Assembly: GCF_009758125.1 (NCBI RefSeq)
Contig: NZ_WRXO01000001.1
Span: 1,550,001-1,614,000, forward strand
DNA: 64,000 bases
Direction of reading: 5' to 3'
From: Chitinophaga oryziterrae
GTDB taxonomy: Bacteria; Bacteroidota; Bacteroidia; Chitinophagales; Chitinophagaceae
Shown in pieces: positions 9,498 through 18,855 of this stretch. The notes under the pieces are model-generated. The model made no database searches and was not told where the DNA came from. It worked only from the letters and a program-made list of their open reading frames with translations. Every line of letters starts with the position of its first letter. The stretch's first letter is position 1. A program made the position numbers and the translations under genes.

Positions 9498-9734
9498 ATG
9501 GGACTCGCATTTATCATCATCATACGGATACTGTTTGCGGTTTGTATGATCTTCATTATCGGATATATTTTCGGGGGATTTTCCAGGCAACCTGTACTGG
9601 CCACCCTGAGTAAAATAGCTGCAATACTGGCCATCGTATTATTTATATCTGCCAATATCCTGCTGATGCGCTTCGCTTTCAGGCATGAATGTCACAGATA
9701 TCAGCAACAGGAGAATAGCAGGCCCGCTCATTAA
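9498..9734 (+). CDS. Small two-helix membrane protein
   Basis: A 78-residue protein with two hydrophobic helices (about residues 3-27 and 37-58) and a short basic, His-containing tail. The ATG at 9498 is preferred over an in-frame start at 9441 because the upstream start would lie inside the preceding gene and would add a charged, non-conserved leader. It is the last gene of the receptor cluster and is followed directly by a strong terminator. Function unknown. Confidence 0.6.
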   Translation: MGLAFIIIIRILFAVCMIFIIGYIFGGFSRQPVLATLSKIAAILAIVLFISANILLMRFAFRHECHRYQQQENSRPAH

Positions 9735-9738
9735 ATCC

Positions 9739-9767
9739 AAAGGGTCCCGTTTCAATCGGGACCCTTT
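9739..9767 (+). terminator. Hairpin terminator
   Basis: A perfect 11-bp stem (AAAGGGTCCCG with CGGGACCCTTT) around a 7-nt loop, starting 5 nt after the stop codon of the small membrane protein gene. It closes the receptor operon and separates it from the converging defence genes. Confidence 0.85.
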
Positions 9768-9809
9768 CCTACTGCAGGATCTGATTAAGCATAAGAAAGT
9801 AAACTATTA

Positions 9810-11792
9810 CTACACATTATACCATTGTTCAGGAATGAGTTTAAGTCCATCTCTCCATATTTCTACTTCGTACACACCATCAATCTCTCCATATATAGTA
9901 TCATCTGCATGATCCAAAATCAGGCCTTGCCATTGACCTTCTTTGCCTTTTATAGAGTCTGCTATTGTTTTAAACATCCCTTTTACTGCCTCTACGTCTT
10001 CTCCTAGAAACTGTGGATCAGTTTCTCTTATTTCGGCTCTTTTTAGTTTAGGAAAATAAACCTGGCTTGGCTGATCGAATATCACAAAACTCGGCACACA
10101 AGACGCCTTTTGACTGAGGAAATATTCTTGTAGTGAGCACATAAGTGCAAGATGAAAGGATACCCAGTTTGATGCACTTCCTACTTGACCTAAATAGTGC
10201 CAATGGTTATCATTGCTCAATACTGAAATATTAAGATCTTTGGTGTCAAACCTTGGAGCTGCCTCTTTATATTTACTTTCTACATCCAAAGTTTTAAGAT
10301 GATTAAGCATGCCTTGAGAGATACGAGTAGTAGCAACTTCAATTTTAGCAGCTACATTTTTTTGATCAACAATACCAAGCAATGTCTTATATTCTTCTTC
10401 TAGCTTTGTAATTTCCAACTGTAATTCACCTCCATCAGCTAAACTTTCAAAAGTTTCCATAGATGCTTTCATGTGCCCCAGGAACAGGTACATATTTTTT
10501 CTCCGTTGAAATTCATCCCTTACTTCACTATTGGATTGCATAATAATATCAAACCTGCGTTGAAAATCTTTTTTATTCTCAAGCAAAATTTCTAGCTCGT
10601 CGTTCAGTCGTTGTTCTTCTCGTGAAAACGAAGTTGGCACTTCTGCCAATGTTTTTGACTCTTGTTCTATCTTGGAAAATACTGAGGATATTTTTTTGAA
10701 TTCTTCTCTGCTATTAGGATGGTCATTGTTACCGCAAGCGGGACAACCTTGACTTCTTGTAGAGACTTCTTCTAACCATTTAGATATTTGAAGTCGATCT
10801 ACTCTTCTTCTCACAGAGTTCTCATAGTCTGTCAATCCAGAACTTAAACGTTTAACGTCTGATAACCTTTTCTTGATTACTCCGATCTGGAAGCTTATGC
10901 TCCTTTCCTGATTTTCCAATTCTGCTATATTGCTATTGGCTGAATTGATATCTTTAAATTCAGTAAGAGAATGTTCAGGAATTAATTGTAGAACATTTTT
11001 AGCGATTCCCAATAATAGCTCAGGATCTGTATCTTTAATTATGTCATCTCGCAACAGTCCATATTCTTTAGCTATAATCAAATGACCTTCCATATTAGCC
11101 CTCCAGGCAGATGAAATAGACTTTGTTCGATCGTACTCTCTACGCAGTTGATGCAATCGTTTTTCAACAACCAGTATTCGCTGTCTAGCCTTTAATGTTT
11201 CGATGTTTTCTGCCCCCAAAATGTACGGAAACCAGTTCCGTAGACGTTCTCTATGCTCATGGGCATGGGTTTTATAAAACAAGATATTCTGGTTAGCCAC
11301 AATATCTTGGGTCTGAAATACCAATGCCATTAAGTCACGGAATGCTAATCTTGCTGTAAAACCTTTCTTTTCATCGTCTCCCTCAAGGCTAAAATAGGGT
11401 ACCCCTGAGATCGTATTTAAATAGTTTTTTATGCCGTCAGATGTTTCATTTTTTTCTGTGATCTCAATCGGTACGCTTATGTGCTCAGAGCGAAGCAAAT
11501 AAAAATCATTGCTGACATGATTCCCAACGGGAACTCTACGAGCTAAAAGAACCTGTTCCTGATATGTCTGAAAAACGATTCCATACCAGGATGAATGGTC
11601 TCTTATGGTATCAATAGGAATATAGCAATCACTAGATGCAAAACAATAATCTATGATTGGTATTATCGCTGATTTACCTGTTCTTGATGCACCTGTAATC
11701 ACATTTAGCATCCCTGGCTTGAACTCTACATTTCTAGGTGGAAACTGTTTATTTTTAGGCCAAATTATGAGTTGTAAAAGTTGTAGGTTCAT
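9810..11792 (-). CDS. DUF3732 ABC/SMC-like ATPase of an ABC-three-component defence system
   Basis: A 660-residue ATPase. The Walker A motif is GASRTGKS at residues 34-41. A long coiled-coil middle is interrupted by a Cys pair (CPACGNN, about residue 350) like a zinc hook. The Walker B region reads SFVIFDQPSQVYFPK (about residue 570), with Gln where most ABC ATPases have the catalytic Glu; I recall this DQPSQ form as usual in DUF3732. It is the third gene of a three-gene operon: its ATG overlaps the stop codon of the middle component (TAATG). In ABC-three-component systems this subunit is thought to sense invading DNA or a related signal and to switch on the effector encoded in the same operon. 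Confidence 0.88.
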   Translation of the reverse strand: MNLQLLQLIIWPKNKQFPPRNVEFKPGMLNVITGASRTGKSAIIPIIDYCFASSDCYIPIDTIRDHSSWYGIVFQTYQEQVLLARRVPVGNHVSNDFYLLRSEHISVPIEITEKNETSDGIKNYLNTISGVPYFSLEGDDEKKGFTARLAFRDLMALVFQTQDIVANQNILFYKTHAHEHRERLRNWFPYILGAENIETLKARQRILVVEKRLHQLRREYDRTKSISSAWRANMEGHLIIAKEYGLLRDDIIKDTDPELLLGIAKNVLQLIPEHSLTEFKDINSANSNIAELENQERSISFQIGVIKKRLSDVKRLSSGLTDYENSVRRRVDRLQISKWLEEVSTRSQGCPACGNNDHPNSREEFKKISSVFSKIEQESKTLAEVPTSFSREEQRLNDELEILLENKKDFQRRFDIIMQSNSEVRDEFQRRKNMYLFLGHMKASMETFESLADGGELQLEITKLEEEYKTLLGIVDQKNVAAKIEVATTRISQGMLNHLKTLDVESKYKEAAPRFDTKDLNISVLSNDNHWHYLGQVGSASNWVSFHLALMCSLQEYFLSQKASCVPSFVIFDQPSQVYFPKLKRAEIRETDPQFLGEDVEAVKGMFKTIADSIKGKEGQWQGLILDHADDTIYGEIDGVYEVEIWRDGLKLIPEQWYNV

Positions 11793-12325
11793 TAAAATAC
11801 GATTTTTAAATATTGTGCTATATCTGCGAGATTATGCTTACCAAACCATTTCCCCAAAATTTCTGCCTTATTGCCATTTTGCTCATGACTATTTCTCAAT
11901 GCATTACCACGTGAAGCCTTTCTTAAATTGTTCTTAGGATATAATTTTGCTGTTTCAAAATCCCAGAATAGCAATTCCCGTGAGACCGCTATATCAATGG
12001 CTTTCATCGTATAGGCCATTTTATCTTTAATCCTATCATGAATGCTTAAAAGTATATCCGAGTTTTTAGAATCCTCAAAGCTTCTGATATATGATTGTAA
12101 GTTTGCTCTCTTATTCGAAATTGGACCAGATAATTTAGGGCTGGTCAATATGGCTGTAGCAATAAAATGCAACAATCCTACCGGTGCGTCTCCGCTTGGA
12201 TGAGTGGAACAATAGCCTGTACTGAAACGCCATAAAAGATATGCTCCAATTATCGGGGTATTCCAAAGTTTTACTTCTTCTAATATTTCTCCCATATTTA
12301 CAGATTTTCCCATTTTGGGTGCCAT
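11792..12325 (-). CDS. Middle component of an ABC-three-component system
   Basis: A 177-residue protein lying between the effector gene and the DUF3732 ATPase gene. The core WNTPIIGAYLLWRFSTGY with a following long helical region is typical of the family called three-component ABC system middle component, a small helical adaptor without catalytic motifs. Three in-frame starts are possible (12325, 12313 and 12295); the last lies 3 nt after the effector stop codon, and the first overlaps the effector by 28 nt. Stop and ATPase start overlap as TAATG, so the subunits are probably made in fixed proportion. The assignment rests on gene order, size and this core pattern. Confidence 0.8.
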   Translation of the reverse strand: MAPKMGKSVNMGEILEEVKLWNTPIIGAYLLWRFSTGYCSTHPSGDAPVGLLHFIATAILTSPKLSGPISNKRANLQSYIRSFEDSKNSDILLSIHDRIKDKMAYTMKAIDIAVSRELLFWDFETAKLYPKNNLRKASRGNALRNSHEQNGNKAEILGKWFGKHNLADIAQYLKIVF

Positions 12326-13434
12326 CCCAATGACCTTCCTTCAACCAACACGTGGTAGGTTCCTGCTATTGTTCCTGCTGGCGGTGTCATGTCCCGGATA
12401 ACTTCCTGTCGCATTTTACAATCCAGGAACAACAACTTGCCTCGTTCATGTTCTTCCAGTGATTTTTCCGTGATATCTAATCTCTTACGTTGTGCAGACC
12501 AATAATTTGTTAACCTTGATTCAAACTCGCTAGCAACATCTTCATCAATCATCTCATTTTCAATCCACATATCTCGGTTAACTTTTGATCGCAAAAAATC
12601 GGATACAGCATTTACTATATCATCTTCACCTACTTTTATATGATTCAATTGCTGAAGATAATACGGCTGTATCTTGACTTGATTCTGTATAGCTACATTA
12701 TTAGGGGGATTTTGCAGGGCGAAATCAATAAGCTCCAATTTTCTGGCTCTATCAAAACATACTCGGAATTGTTTTTGATAGTCTTCCCAAGGTATTAAAG
12801 CAGGCTTCTTTAGTGAGATCTTTGTCATGATTTCTTCCTGAAGCCAACCATTCAGCAAATTTGAAACAAAACAGAATTGATTTTTACCAATCAGTAATCT
12901 ATCTAATTCATAATTGATTTCAGTAAAACCCAGACCATTGTCTATTTGCAATTCAAATCTGGTGATTAATTCTGCTAATATTTCGTTATCAAAATTTATT
13001 ACATACTCAAAATATACCCATATGTCATGGTCATTTTTAATGTCAGATAAGACTAATTTAGCATCAGCGATTGCTTTTTTCGCTTCATTTAATGTAACTG
13101 CTTCGTCAAAACTATTTACGATCGCTTCCCTGCCACTCTTGTTTGTATACAAAAGGAACTTAGTTTTTTTAACGTCAATTGCATTTAACGCTACAGCTTG
13201 GAGCCAGTTATATAATGTTTTCCACAACTCTATTGATCTGTCAGTTAAAGGATTGGATACTGTTGATATTTTATCTTCTTCAGAAGTAACAGAGTTATTT
13301 GGTTTATGCGTGGCTACATCACCTAAGACTTCCACACTGACAGTATCACCTGGTCCTCCTCTCAGTAAGTGCAAAAGTGCTCTAGGAAATTGAACAGCAT
13401 ATCCTAAAAGTTGAGCTGGTGCATTAGAGGTCAT
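12298..13434 (-). CDS. Effector of ABC-three-component system, nuclease-like N-terminus
   Basis: A 378-residue protein and first gene of the three-gene defence operon. The N-terminal part (residues 10-85) matches the pattern of the Cap4/DUF4297-like PD-(D/E)xK nucleases: VSVEVLGDV with Asp39, then SEEDK with Glu53 and Lys55, then the family hallmark NPLTDRSIELWKTLYNW (61-77). The C-terminal half (about 230-378) is the typical ABC-3C C-terminal domain, ending in TYHVLVEGRSLGWHPKW, and would dock on the middle component. The likely role is a DNA-cutting effector kept inactive until the ATPase signals. The catalytic assignment is an inference, since relatives usually show QxK at this place. Confidence 0.78.
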   Translation of the reverse strand: MTSNAPAQLLGYAVQFPRALLHLLRGGPGDTVSVEVLGDVATHKPNNSVTSEEDKISTVSNPLTDRSIELWKTLYNWLQAVALNAIDVKKTKFLLYTNKSGREAIVNSFDEAVTLNEAKKAIADAKLVLSDIKNDHDIWVYFEYVINFDNEILAELITRFELQIDNGLGFTEINYELDRLLIGKNQFCFVSNLLNGWLQEEIMTKISLKKPALIPWEDYQKQFRVCFDRARKLELIDFALQNPPNNVAIQNQVKIQPYYLQQLNHIKVGEDDIVNAVSDFLRSKVNRDMWIENEMIDEDVASEFESRLTNYWSAQRKRLDITEKSLEEHERGKLLFLDCKMRQEVIRDMTPPAGTIAGTYHVLVEGRSLGWHPKWENL

Positions 13435-14521
13435 TTATCTTTGGAGCTTTACTTATAATTACTAATTTTATAATATTAAATTGCCTTATGCTGGCTCTAA
13501 ATTAACATTAATTATTAAAAAATTGCTTATTTGTTTAAATCGCTAGTTGAAGACACGTTTTAAGTCATGACAGTTGGTGAAATCATATATAACAAACAGA
13601 TAAGAACACGGAGCTCACAATGAAAATCAAGATTTCCTTGACATGATGCACTGATTAGGGGGCTTTCATATCATCAAAATTTGATAGCAATACTAATGAA
13701 TCATATAATTTAATATATTTAAAAGTTTTGGCAATCATAAATGAAAACTTCGTGGTTAAAAAGAGTTTCGACATTTTAAACTACACTACAATAGACAATA
13801 TTTTAGATGTACTTAGTCGATTAGGTGTGCAATGCCTTACCCCAACAGGACATGGCTTTGAGTTTTTGGGAGCAATTCCTATCAGACAAGCTGTAGAACA
13901 ATCAGCGCTAGGTTATAGTAATACTCACTGTGCGCAATACTAGGTAAACAGATCAGAAACTTGATTGGATTCTTGAATAGGATTGTTATGGGAGCTATTA
14001 GATTAAATCGGAACTATTGCATCGTTTTTTGGTTTGTACCACCAAGCAACAAAATTTCATTTTCCTTAATTCCCGACATATATAAAACTCTAGAAAGGAT
14101 AATAGTATGCAAAAGAAGCCAAGCATAATCTCAATTAGCACCAGCATTGACAGCTGAAATATAGACGCTTCGATCGTTCACATGCCTTCTTTAAACAAGT
14201 TATTACTGTTGGTTAAACATCTTGTTTTTGTTCCGAAATCGCTAGTCCATATAGATAAAGGCATTTGATTCAAATTCGATAATCTATTGGTGCTTATAGC
14301 CATTAGAAATGTTTTTAAGCGTAATTTCCTTTAGAAGTTGCTTAAGCAACAGTTTAAGAATACTATCAGCCATCTAATATCCTTCATAGTCGTTTCCCAT
14401 AATAATTTAACTTCCAGTCTAATGTGAAATTGTATGCTTTTTGCATGTTTTCTGCGAAAACGACAATATTATTGACATAATATATCTATTATTAGGCTAG
14501 ATTTGCTAAAAATAAGTGTGT
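13435..14521. other. AT-rich gap inside the defence island
   Basis: 1.09 kb of AT-rich DNA between the ABC-3C operon and the RloAB pair. A 71-codon frame with a TTG start (13728-13943) shows no recognisable similarity. Just before the ATPase gene, TAGATTTG at 14498-14505 matches the -7 consensus, but no well-spaced -33 box is seen. The rest may be remnants of lost genes. Confidence 0.5.
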
Positions 14522-15793
14522 ATGCTTGTGTATTTCAAAGTCGGCAATTTCAAATCAATCAAGGATCCTGTAGTCATAAATTTCGCAGCCACGGCAATCA
14601 GTGAACATCAGGAATCGAATGTATTTGAAAAAGGTAAGGATGATTTGCTTAAGACAGTCTTATTATATGGTCCTAACGCCGGTGGGAAATCTAAAATTTT
14701 GGATGCATTTTTATTATATCGCCGCCTTGTCCTGAACTCAGTATTGCGTCATAGCACTTCTCGCATAGCAGTTGAAGCGTTTCTGCTTAACGTTGATACG
14801 GCTAAACAACCATCTTTGTTTGAAGCTGAATTCATAATAAATCGAAGAAAATATCGCTATGGGTTTGAAGCATACAAATCTCATATTCAGAAAGAATGGT
14901 TATTAGAAGTGAAAGCAACTACAACAAGTTCAATTTTCCTGCGTCTTGAACAGAATTTTAAGATTGACTTCAAAACGTTTCAAAACGCGGAAGGTTTGGA
15001 AAATAAGTGTAGTGAAAACGTATTATTCTTATCGGCGGCAGATCAATGGAATGTACCCCTTGCCAAACAAATTTACGGATGGTTTCATGGTACTCATACC
15101 ATTCGTGGATTGGATGATTTGGATAGGAATAAAAGTTCAAACAGTAGAACCAATCGTCTGTTCGAATCACCAAAGTACAGAAAGGCGATAAACCAGATGA
15201 TGAAGCACGCGGATCTTGGGATTAAAAGTATTGATGTTCTAAAAGAGGAAAGTGGAGATCAAACGGTTGTCATTGACGGCACTAGATATAAGCTTGCGAG
15301 CAGTGGCCCTCAGGATAAAGTTATAGCCAAACATGATGTTTATGACAATGCTGGTAATGTTGTTGGGGAAGAAGATTTTGGTATGGATGTCCAGGAATCA
15401 GACGGAACCCGAAAATTCTATAACATGTTAGGCGCTATTTTGTATGCTATAAAGAATGGTCACCTTGTAATTATTGATGAAATAGATGCGCGTTTTCATA
15501 CTTTGCTCACGAAGGCAATTATTAAATTGTTCAATTCGGAAATCGTTAAAAGTGGTGCTCAGCTTTTCGCAGTCTGTCATGATGCTTCTGTAATGGACAA
15601 TGATTTGCTGAGAAGAGATCAGATTTACATAGTTGAAAAAGATAATTTTTCTTCTACAAAAGTTGTTAATTTAGTTGAATATAAAAGCGCCAGAAAAGAA
15701 ACTCCTTTAGCTAAAAATTATCTTGAAGGGAAGTATGGTGGCATCCCTTTCATTGAAAACCTCGAAAATTTTCTGATGAATGACGAAGAATAA
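14522..15793 (+). CDS. RloA-like AAA ATPase
   Basis: A 423-residue ATPase of the AAA_15/AAA_21 group. The N-terminus LVYFKVGNFKSIKDPVVINF is the usual first strand pair, Walker A is GPNAGGKS (residues 50-57; most relatives have GPNASGKS), Walker B is HLVIIDEIDARFH near residue 315, and the switch His is in AVCHDASVMDN. An in-frame GTG lies 6 nt earlier, but the ATG at 14522 gives the standard N-terminus. The last 14 nt overlap the RloB-like gene. Pairs of this kind were first noted beside type I restriction loci and are found in defence islands; the ATPase presumably controls the TOPRIM-like partner. Confidence 0.85.
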   Translation: MLVYFKVGNFKSIKDPVVINFAATAISEHQESNVFEKGKDDLLKTVLLYGPNAGGKSKILDAFLLYRRLVLNSVLRHSTSRIAVEAFLLNVDTAKQPSLFEAEFIINRRKYRYGFEAYKSHIQKEWLLEVKATTTSSIFLRLEQNFKIDFKTFQNAEGLENKCSENVLFLSAADQWNVPLAKQIYGWFHGTHTIRGLDDLDRNKSSNSRTNRLFESPKYRKAINQMMKHADLGIKSIDVLKEESGDQTVVIDGTRYKLASSGPQDKVIAKHDVYDNAGNVVGEEDFGMDVQESDGTRKFYNMLGAILYAIKNGHLVIIDEIDARFHTLLTKAIIKLFNSEIVKSGAQLFAVCHDASVMDNDLLRRDQIYIVEKDNFSSTKVVNLVEYKSARKETPLAKNYLEGKYGGIPFIENLENFLMNDEE

Positions 15794-16469
15794 GAGCAAA
15801 GAAAAAAGCGATTTTAAAGGTTTTTTGGAGAATCTTACTGCCTCGAAACCAACTGTACCCGCTGTAGGAACTAAACCAGACAAGCAATATTTTCTGGTCG
15901 TAAGTCAGGGAACAGAAACCGAAATCCTCTACTTTAAATATTTGGCTAGCTTGCTGCCCCCTAAAATTGTAAGTATTGAAACGAAAGGACATAGTAAGGA
16001 TACTATTGCTGTTGTGAGAAAAGCAGTAGAACTGCGTGAGCTGCGCCAAAAGAATACTCACATGCCCAATTATAATGAAGTATGGGCACTTTTTGACAAA
16101 GATGATTTTACGGATAAAGACTACGAGATTGCGATAAGTTTTGCCAATAAAGAAGGAATAGAAAGTGGTCATTCTAATGAATGCTTTGAACTTTGGTATC
16201 TTCTTCATTTTGCTGACCTCGAATCGGCAATAGGCAGAAAAGTATATTTCGAAAGGCTTTCTAAACTGTTAAATACTAACTATTCGAAGAGTGAGCCGAC
16301 AGTTTGCGAGCGCATACATAAAGAAGGTGACGTAAAAAGAGCGATCGTACGTGGTAAGAGGTTAGAAGCGCTTCATAATGGAAAGAACGCCGCCGCTGCA
16401 AGTCCTTACACAAGAATTTATATTTTAGTTGAGCGACTATTGAAATATTTGGAGAATACAAAGAACTAA
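15780..16469 (+). CDS. RloB-like TOPRIM-fold protein
   Basis: A 229-residue protein of the RloB family. The conserved opening FLVVSQGTETEILYFKYL (about residues 41-58) supplies the acidic residue of a TOPRIM-like core, and NEVWALFDKDDF (about 98-109) supplies the DxD-type element. GHSNECFELWYLLHF is another family block. It overlaps the ATPase gene by 14 nt, which shows translational coupling. By analogy with OLD and Gabija systems (ATPase plus TOPRIM nuclease) it is the likely nuclease effector of the pair. The nuclease activity is inferred, not shown by the sequence alone. Confidence 0.85.
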   Translation: MTKNKSKEKSDFKGFLENLTASKPTVPAVGTKPDKQYFLVVSQGTETEILYFKYLASLLPPKIVSIETKGHSKDTIAVVRKAVELRELRQKNTHMPNYNEVWALFDKDDFTDKDYEIAISFANKEGIESGHSNECFELWYLLHFADLESAIGRKVYFERLSKLLNTNYSKSEPTVCERIHKEGDVKRAIVRGKRLEALHNGKNAAAASPYTRIYILVERLLKYLENTKN

Positions 16470-16988
16470 AATACAGAAGCCATACAAATAGGTGCATGAC
16501 TTCTTTTATTTTACAAACCGCCTTGTAACTCAGACGAAATTATAGATGCAGTAAGACGTGATAATTCGCATTATTAAATCGAACAGTAACTCTACGTCAG
16601 AGCGGCATAAAAAAGTGTTGCTTTTATTGCCAGGCAATATCACATTAATATGTTCAAAGAAGAATTCTAAACCAATCACACCTGGCCATCTGATGGCATT
16701 TTATGTAAAGCTTCGGGTAAATAGTTGTGAGTTTAGTCAAAAATCAGAAAACCGTTAACTTGTAGTTAACGATTTTCTGATACTAAAAGACGATTTTTGA
16801 TATTATTATTCTAACTAATTTTCTCACCCTCAAAAAAAAATTATGCCGTATTCACCTCTACGAAAATGTCAGGCACTACTTTAATGACCATTTCCAGCCT
16901 ATACCGCATACTAAGAATAAATATTTTTTATTTTACCATGTAATGTTTGGGTAATATATTATCTTTCCGGCCATTTGTAACTCCAATT
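16470..16988. other. Gap between defence and polysaccharide genes
   Basis: About 520 nt of AT-rich DNA without a convincing gene. Its only clear structure is the 39-nt hairpin at 16743-16781. A 66-codon frame at 16558-16758 has no recognisable features. Confidence 0.5.
16743..16781. repeat. 18-bp stem hairpin
   Basis: Arms ATCAGAAAACCGTTAACT and AGTTAACGATTTTCTGAT pair with one mismatch around a TGT loop. It is more than 270 nt after the RloB-like gene and 207 nt before the next gene, so it may be a terminator or an operator. Confidence 0.75.
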
Positions 16989-17786
16989 ATGCGGCAACTA
17001 GAGAATATCGCCCTTATAATAGCGCATCCGGGACATGAGCTAAGGGTATTTCGTTTTGTAGAATTATATAAGCCAAGGGTATATGTATTAACAGATGGTT
17101 CGGGGTCAGCAGGCAGTTCCAGATTGCATAATACAATTAATATTCTTGAGGAGTGTGGGGCAAGTATTTCTCCAATAATGGGATATTATACAGATAAAGA
17201 GATATACCGTATTATTTTGGAAAAAGACTATGCATCATTGACTGTCTTAGGTCTGAAAATATTATCGGATTTTCAGGAGAATAACATTCAGGTCGTTGCC
17301 GGGGATGCCGTAGAAGGGTTTAATCCTACGCATGACCTTTGCCGTTACTTAATCAATCTGACTATTGCGCTTAAAGAAGCAAACGATGGAATACAGATGT
17401 TGAATCTTGAGTTTCTGTTAGATGGATTAATGAGTGAGGAAGATGCATCATTAGTGGTCCGGCTGGATGAGGATAGTTTCAATCGTAAACGTAAAGCCGC
17501 AGAAGGATATGCGGAGCTTGCATATGAGCTGCAGTCTGCTATTCAGGCATATGGCAGCGCACCGTTTATGACAGAGTGCTTAAGAAAAGTAGTAAGGCCG
17601 GATATTTTTTCATCCTGGGGAGATGGAATCCCGTTTTATGAAAAATATGCCATAGAAAAGGTAAATAGTGGTGTTTATAAAAAAGTAATTTCATTTCAGG
17701 AACATCTATTACCATTAATTCATCATCTTTCTACAAATTTATACGCTGAAACAGCAGGTAATGAACATACTTATAACAAACATTGA
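16989..17786 (+). CDS. LmbE/PIG-L-like deacetylase-family protein
   Basis: A 265-residue protein opening with LENIALIIAHPGHELRVFRF. This has the shape of the LmbE/PIG-L metal-binding motif (PHPDDE), but with Gly-His in place of the double Asp. A later GFNPTHDLCR could supply the third metal-binding His. The family usually removes acetyl groups from GlcNAc-type sugars in lipids or small molecules. The ATG at 16989 starts just before the motif; an in-frame TTG at 16947 is less likely. The gene overlaps the following glycosyltransferase gene by 26 nt, which supports a role in surface glycan synthesis. The altered motif makes enzymatic activity uncertain. Confidence 0.55.
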   Translation: MRQLENIALIIAHPGHELRVFRFVELYKPRVYVLTDGSGSAGSSRLHNTINILEECGASISPIMGYYTDKEIYRIILEKDYASLTVLGLKILSDFQENNIQVVAGDAVEGFNPTHDLCRYLINLTIALKEANDGIQMLNLEFLLDGLMSEEDASLVVRLDEDSFNRKRKAAEGYAELAYELQSAIQAYGSAPFMTECLRKVVRPDIFSSWGDGIPFYEKYAIEKVNSGVYKKVISFQEHLLPLIHHLSTNLYAETAGNEHTYNKH

Positions 17787-18855
17787 ATTAGGGCTGCGAA
17801 GCGGTACTGTAGTATATGTATTTGAACTGGCGGTTGAATTAAAGAAGAAAGGATATAATGTTGAGGTATACACGCATATTATTGGTGATACAGGGAGGGA
17901 ACTGATAAATAATGGTATTAATGTAACAGATAATCTCCACCATCTGAAAAACATACCTGATATTATTCATGCTCATCATAATCTGTTAGCGATTCAAGCG
18001 CTACACCGGTTTAAAAATACACCAGTAATTCTTTTTGTGCATGATAGACGCTATTTTTATGATATTCCTATCAAAAGCTCCCGGATCTTAAAATATATTG
18101 CGGTAGACTATAATTGTCTGGAAAGATTGCTCATTGAAGCAAAAATACCTGAAAAATATACAGGTGTAATTTATAACTGGGTAAACACTGACCGGTTTAA
18201 ACTAAGGACAGAATTTGCATCCCGGCCTTCCACTGCTTTGGTATTCAGTAATTATGCAAAAGAGGATAATCATTACCAGGTGATTGTCAGTGCTTGTAAA
18301 CAGTACGGATTAGCCCTGGATGTTATAGGGTCCGGAACAGGAAACTATGTAAAGCATCCGGAGGAGATGTTATTAAAGTACGACCTGGTTTTCGCAAAGG
18401 CAAAAGCTGCAATGGAGGCATTATCTACCGGAGCAGCAGTTGTTTTGTGCGATTTTCGTGGACTTGGCGAGATGGTGGCACCTTCAAATCTGAATTATCT
18501 GCGGAAGTTCAATTTTGGTATGAAAACGCTCACACGGTCTTTCGATGAAAAACTGATCATTGAGGAAATCAATAAGTTCAATGGAGATAATAACCGCCTG
18601 AATGCTGAATGGATCAGAGAGCAGGCTTCCTGCCCAAATGTGATGGAACAACTTGTACAATTATATGCTCAAACGGTAAAGGACTATAAGCAGGGGATAA
18701 GAGGTATGCCGGATACTGTTGGTAGCTGGTGGTCCAGAGCTCAAATAAAATTACGTCTCACATTACCGGTGAGAGGGATATTAAAACTGGGAAGGATTGC
18801 TAAAAAGATATCGCATGGGATTATCCGTTTCGGCTCTTTAGGAAAATTGCTCTGA
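17761..18855 (+). CDS. Glycosyltransferase (GT4-like, GT-B fold)
   Basis: A 364-residue protein starting with MNILITNIELGLRSGTVVYVFELAVELKKKG, the usual first Rossmann half of GT-B glycosyltransferases. IIHAHHNLLAIQAL and VIYNWVNTDRFK are the acceptor-side and linker blocks, and AKAKAAMEALSTGAAVVLCDFRGLGEMV corresponds to the nucleotide-sugar-binding segment with an E...G pattern as in GT4. It overlaps the LmbE-like gene upstream and converges with the flippase gene over 35 nt. It probably adds a sugar to an exported or lipid-linked glycan. Donor and acceptor cannot be predicted. Confidence 0.85.
   Translation: MNILITNIELGLRSGTVVYVFELAVELKKKGYNVEVYTHIIGDTGRELINNGINVTDNLHHLKNIPDIIHAHHNLLAIQALHRFKNTPVILFVHDRRYFYDIPIKSSRILKYIAVDYNCLERLLIEAKIPEKYTGVIYNWVNTDRFKLRTEFASRPSTALVFSNYAKEDNHYQVIVSACKQYGLALDVIGSGTGNYVKHPEEMLLKYDLVFAKAKAAMEALSTGAAVVLCDFRGLGEMVAPSNLNYLRKFNFGMKTLTRSFDEKLIIEEINKFNGDNNRLNAEWIREQASCPNVMEQLVQLYAQTVKDYKQGIRGMPDTVGSWWSRAQIKLRLTLPVRGILKLGRIAKKISHGIIRFGSLGKLL

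Noticed and set aside
13728..13943. 71-codon frame with TTG start in the AT-rich gap
   Set aside because: Weak start codon, no recognisable similarity and no nearby promoter; may be a relic, but not supportable as a gene.
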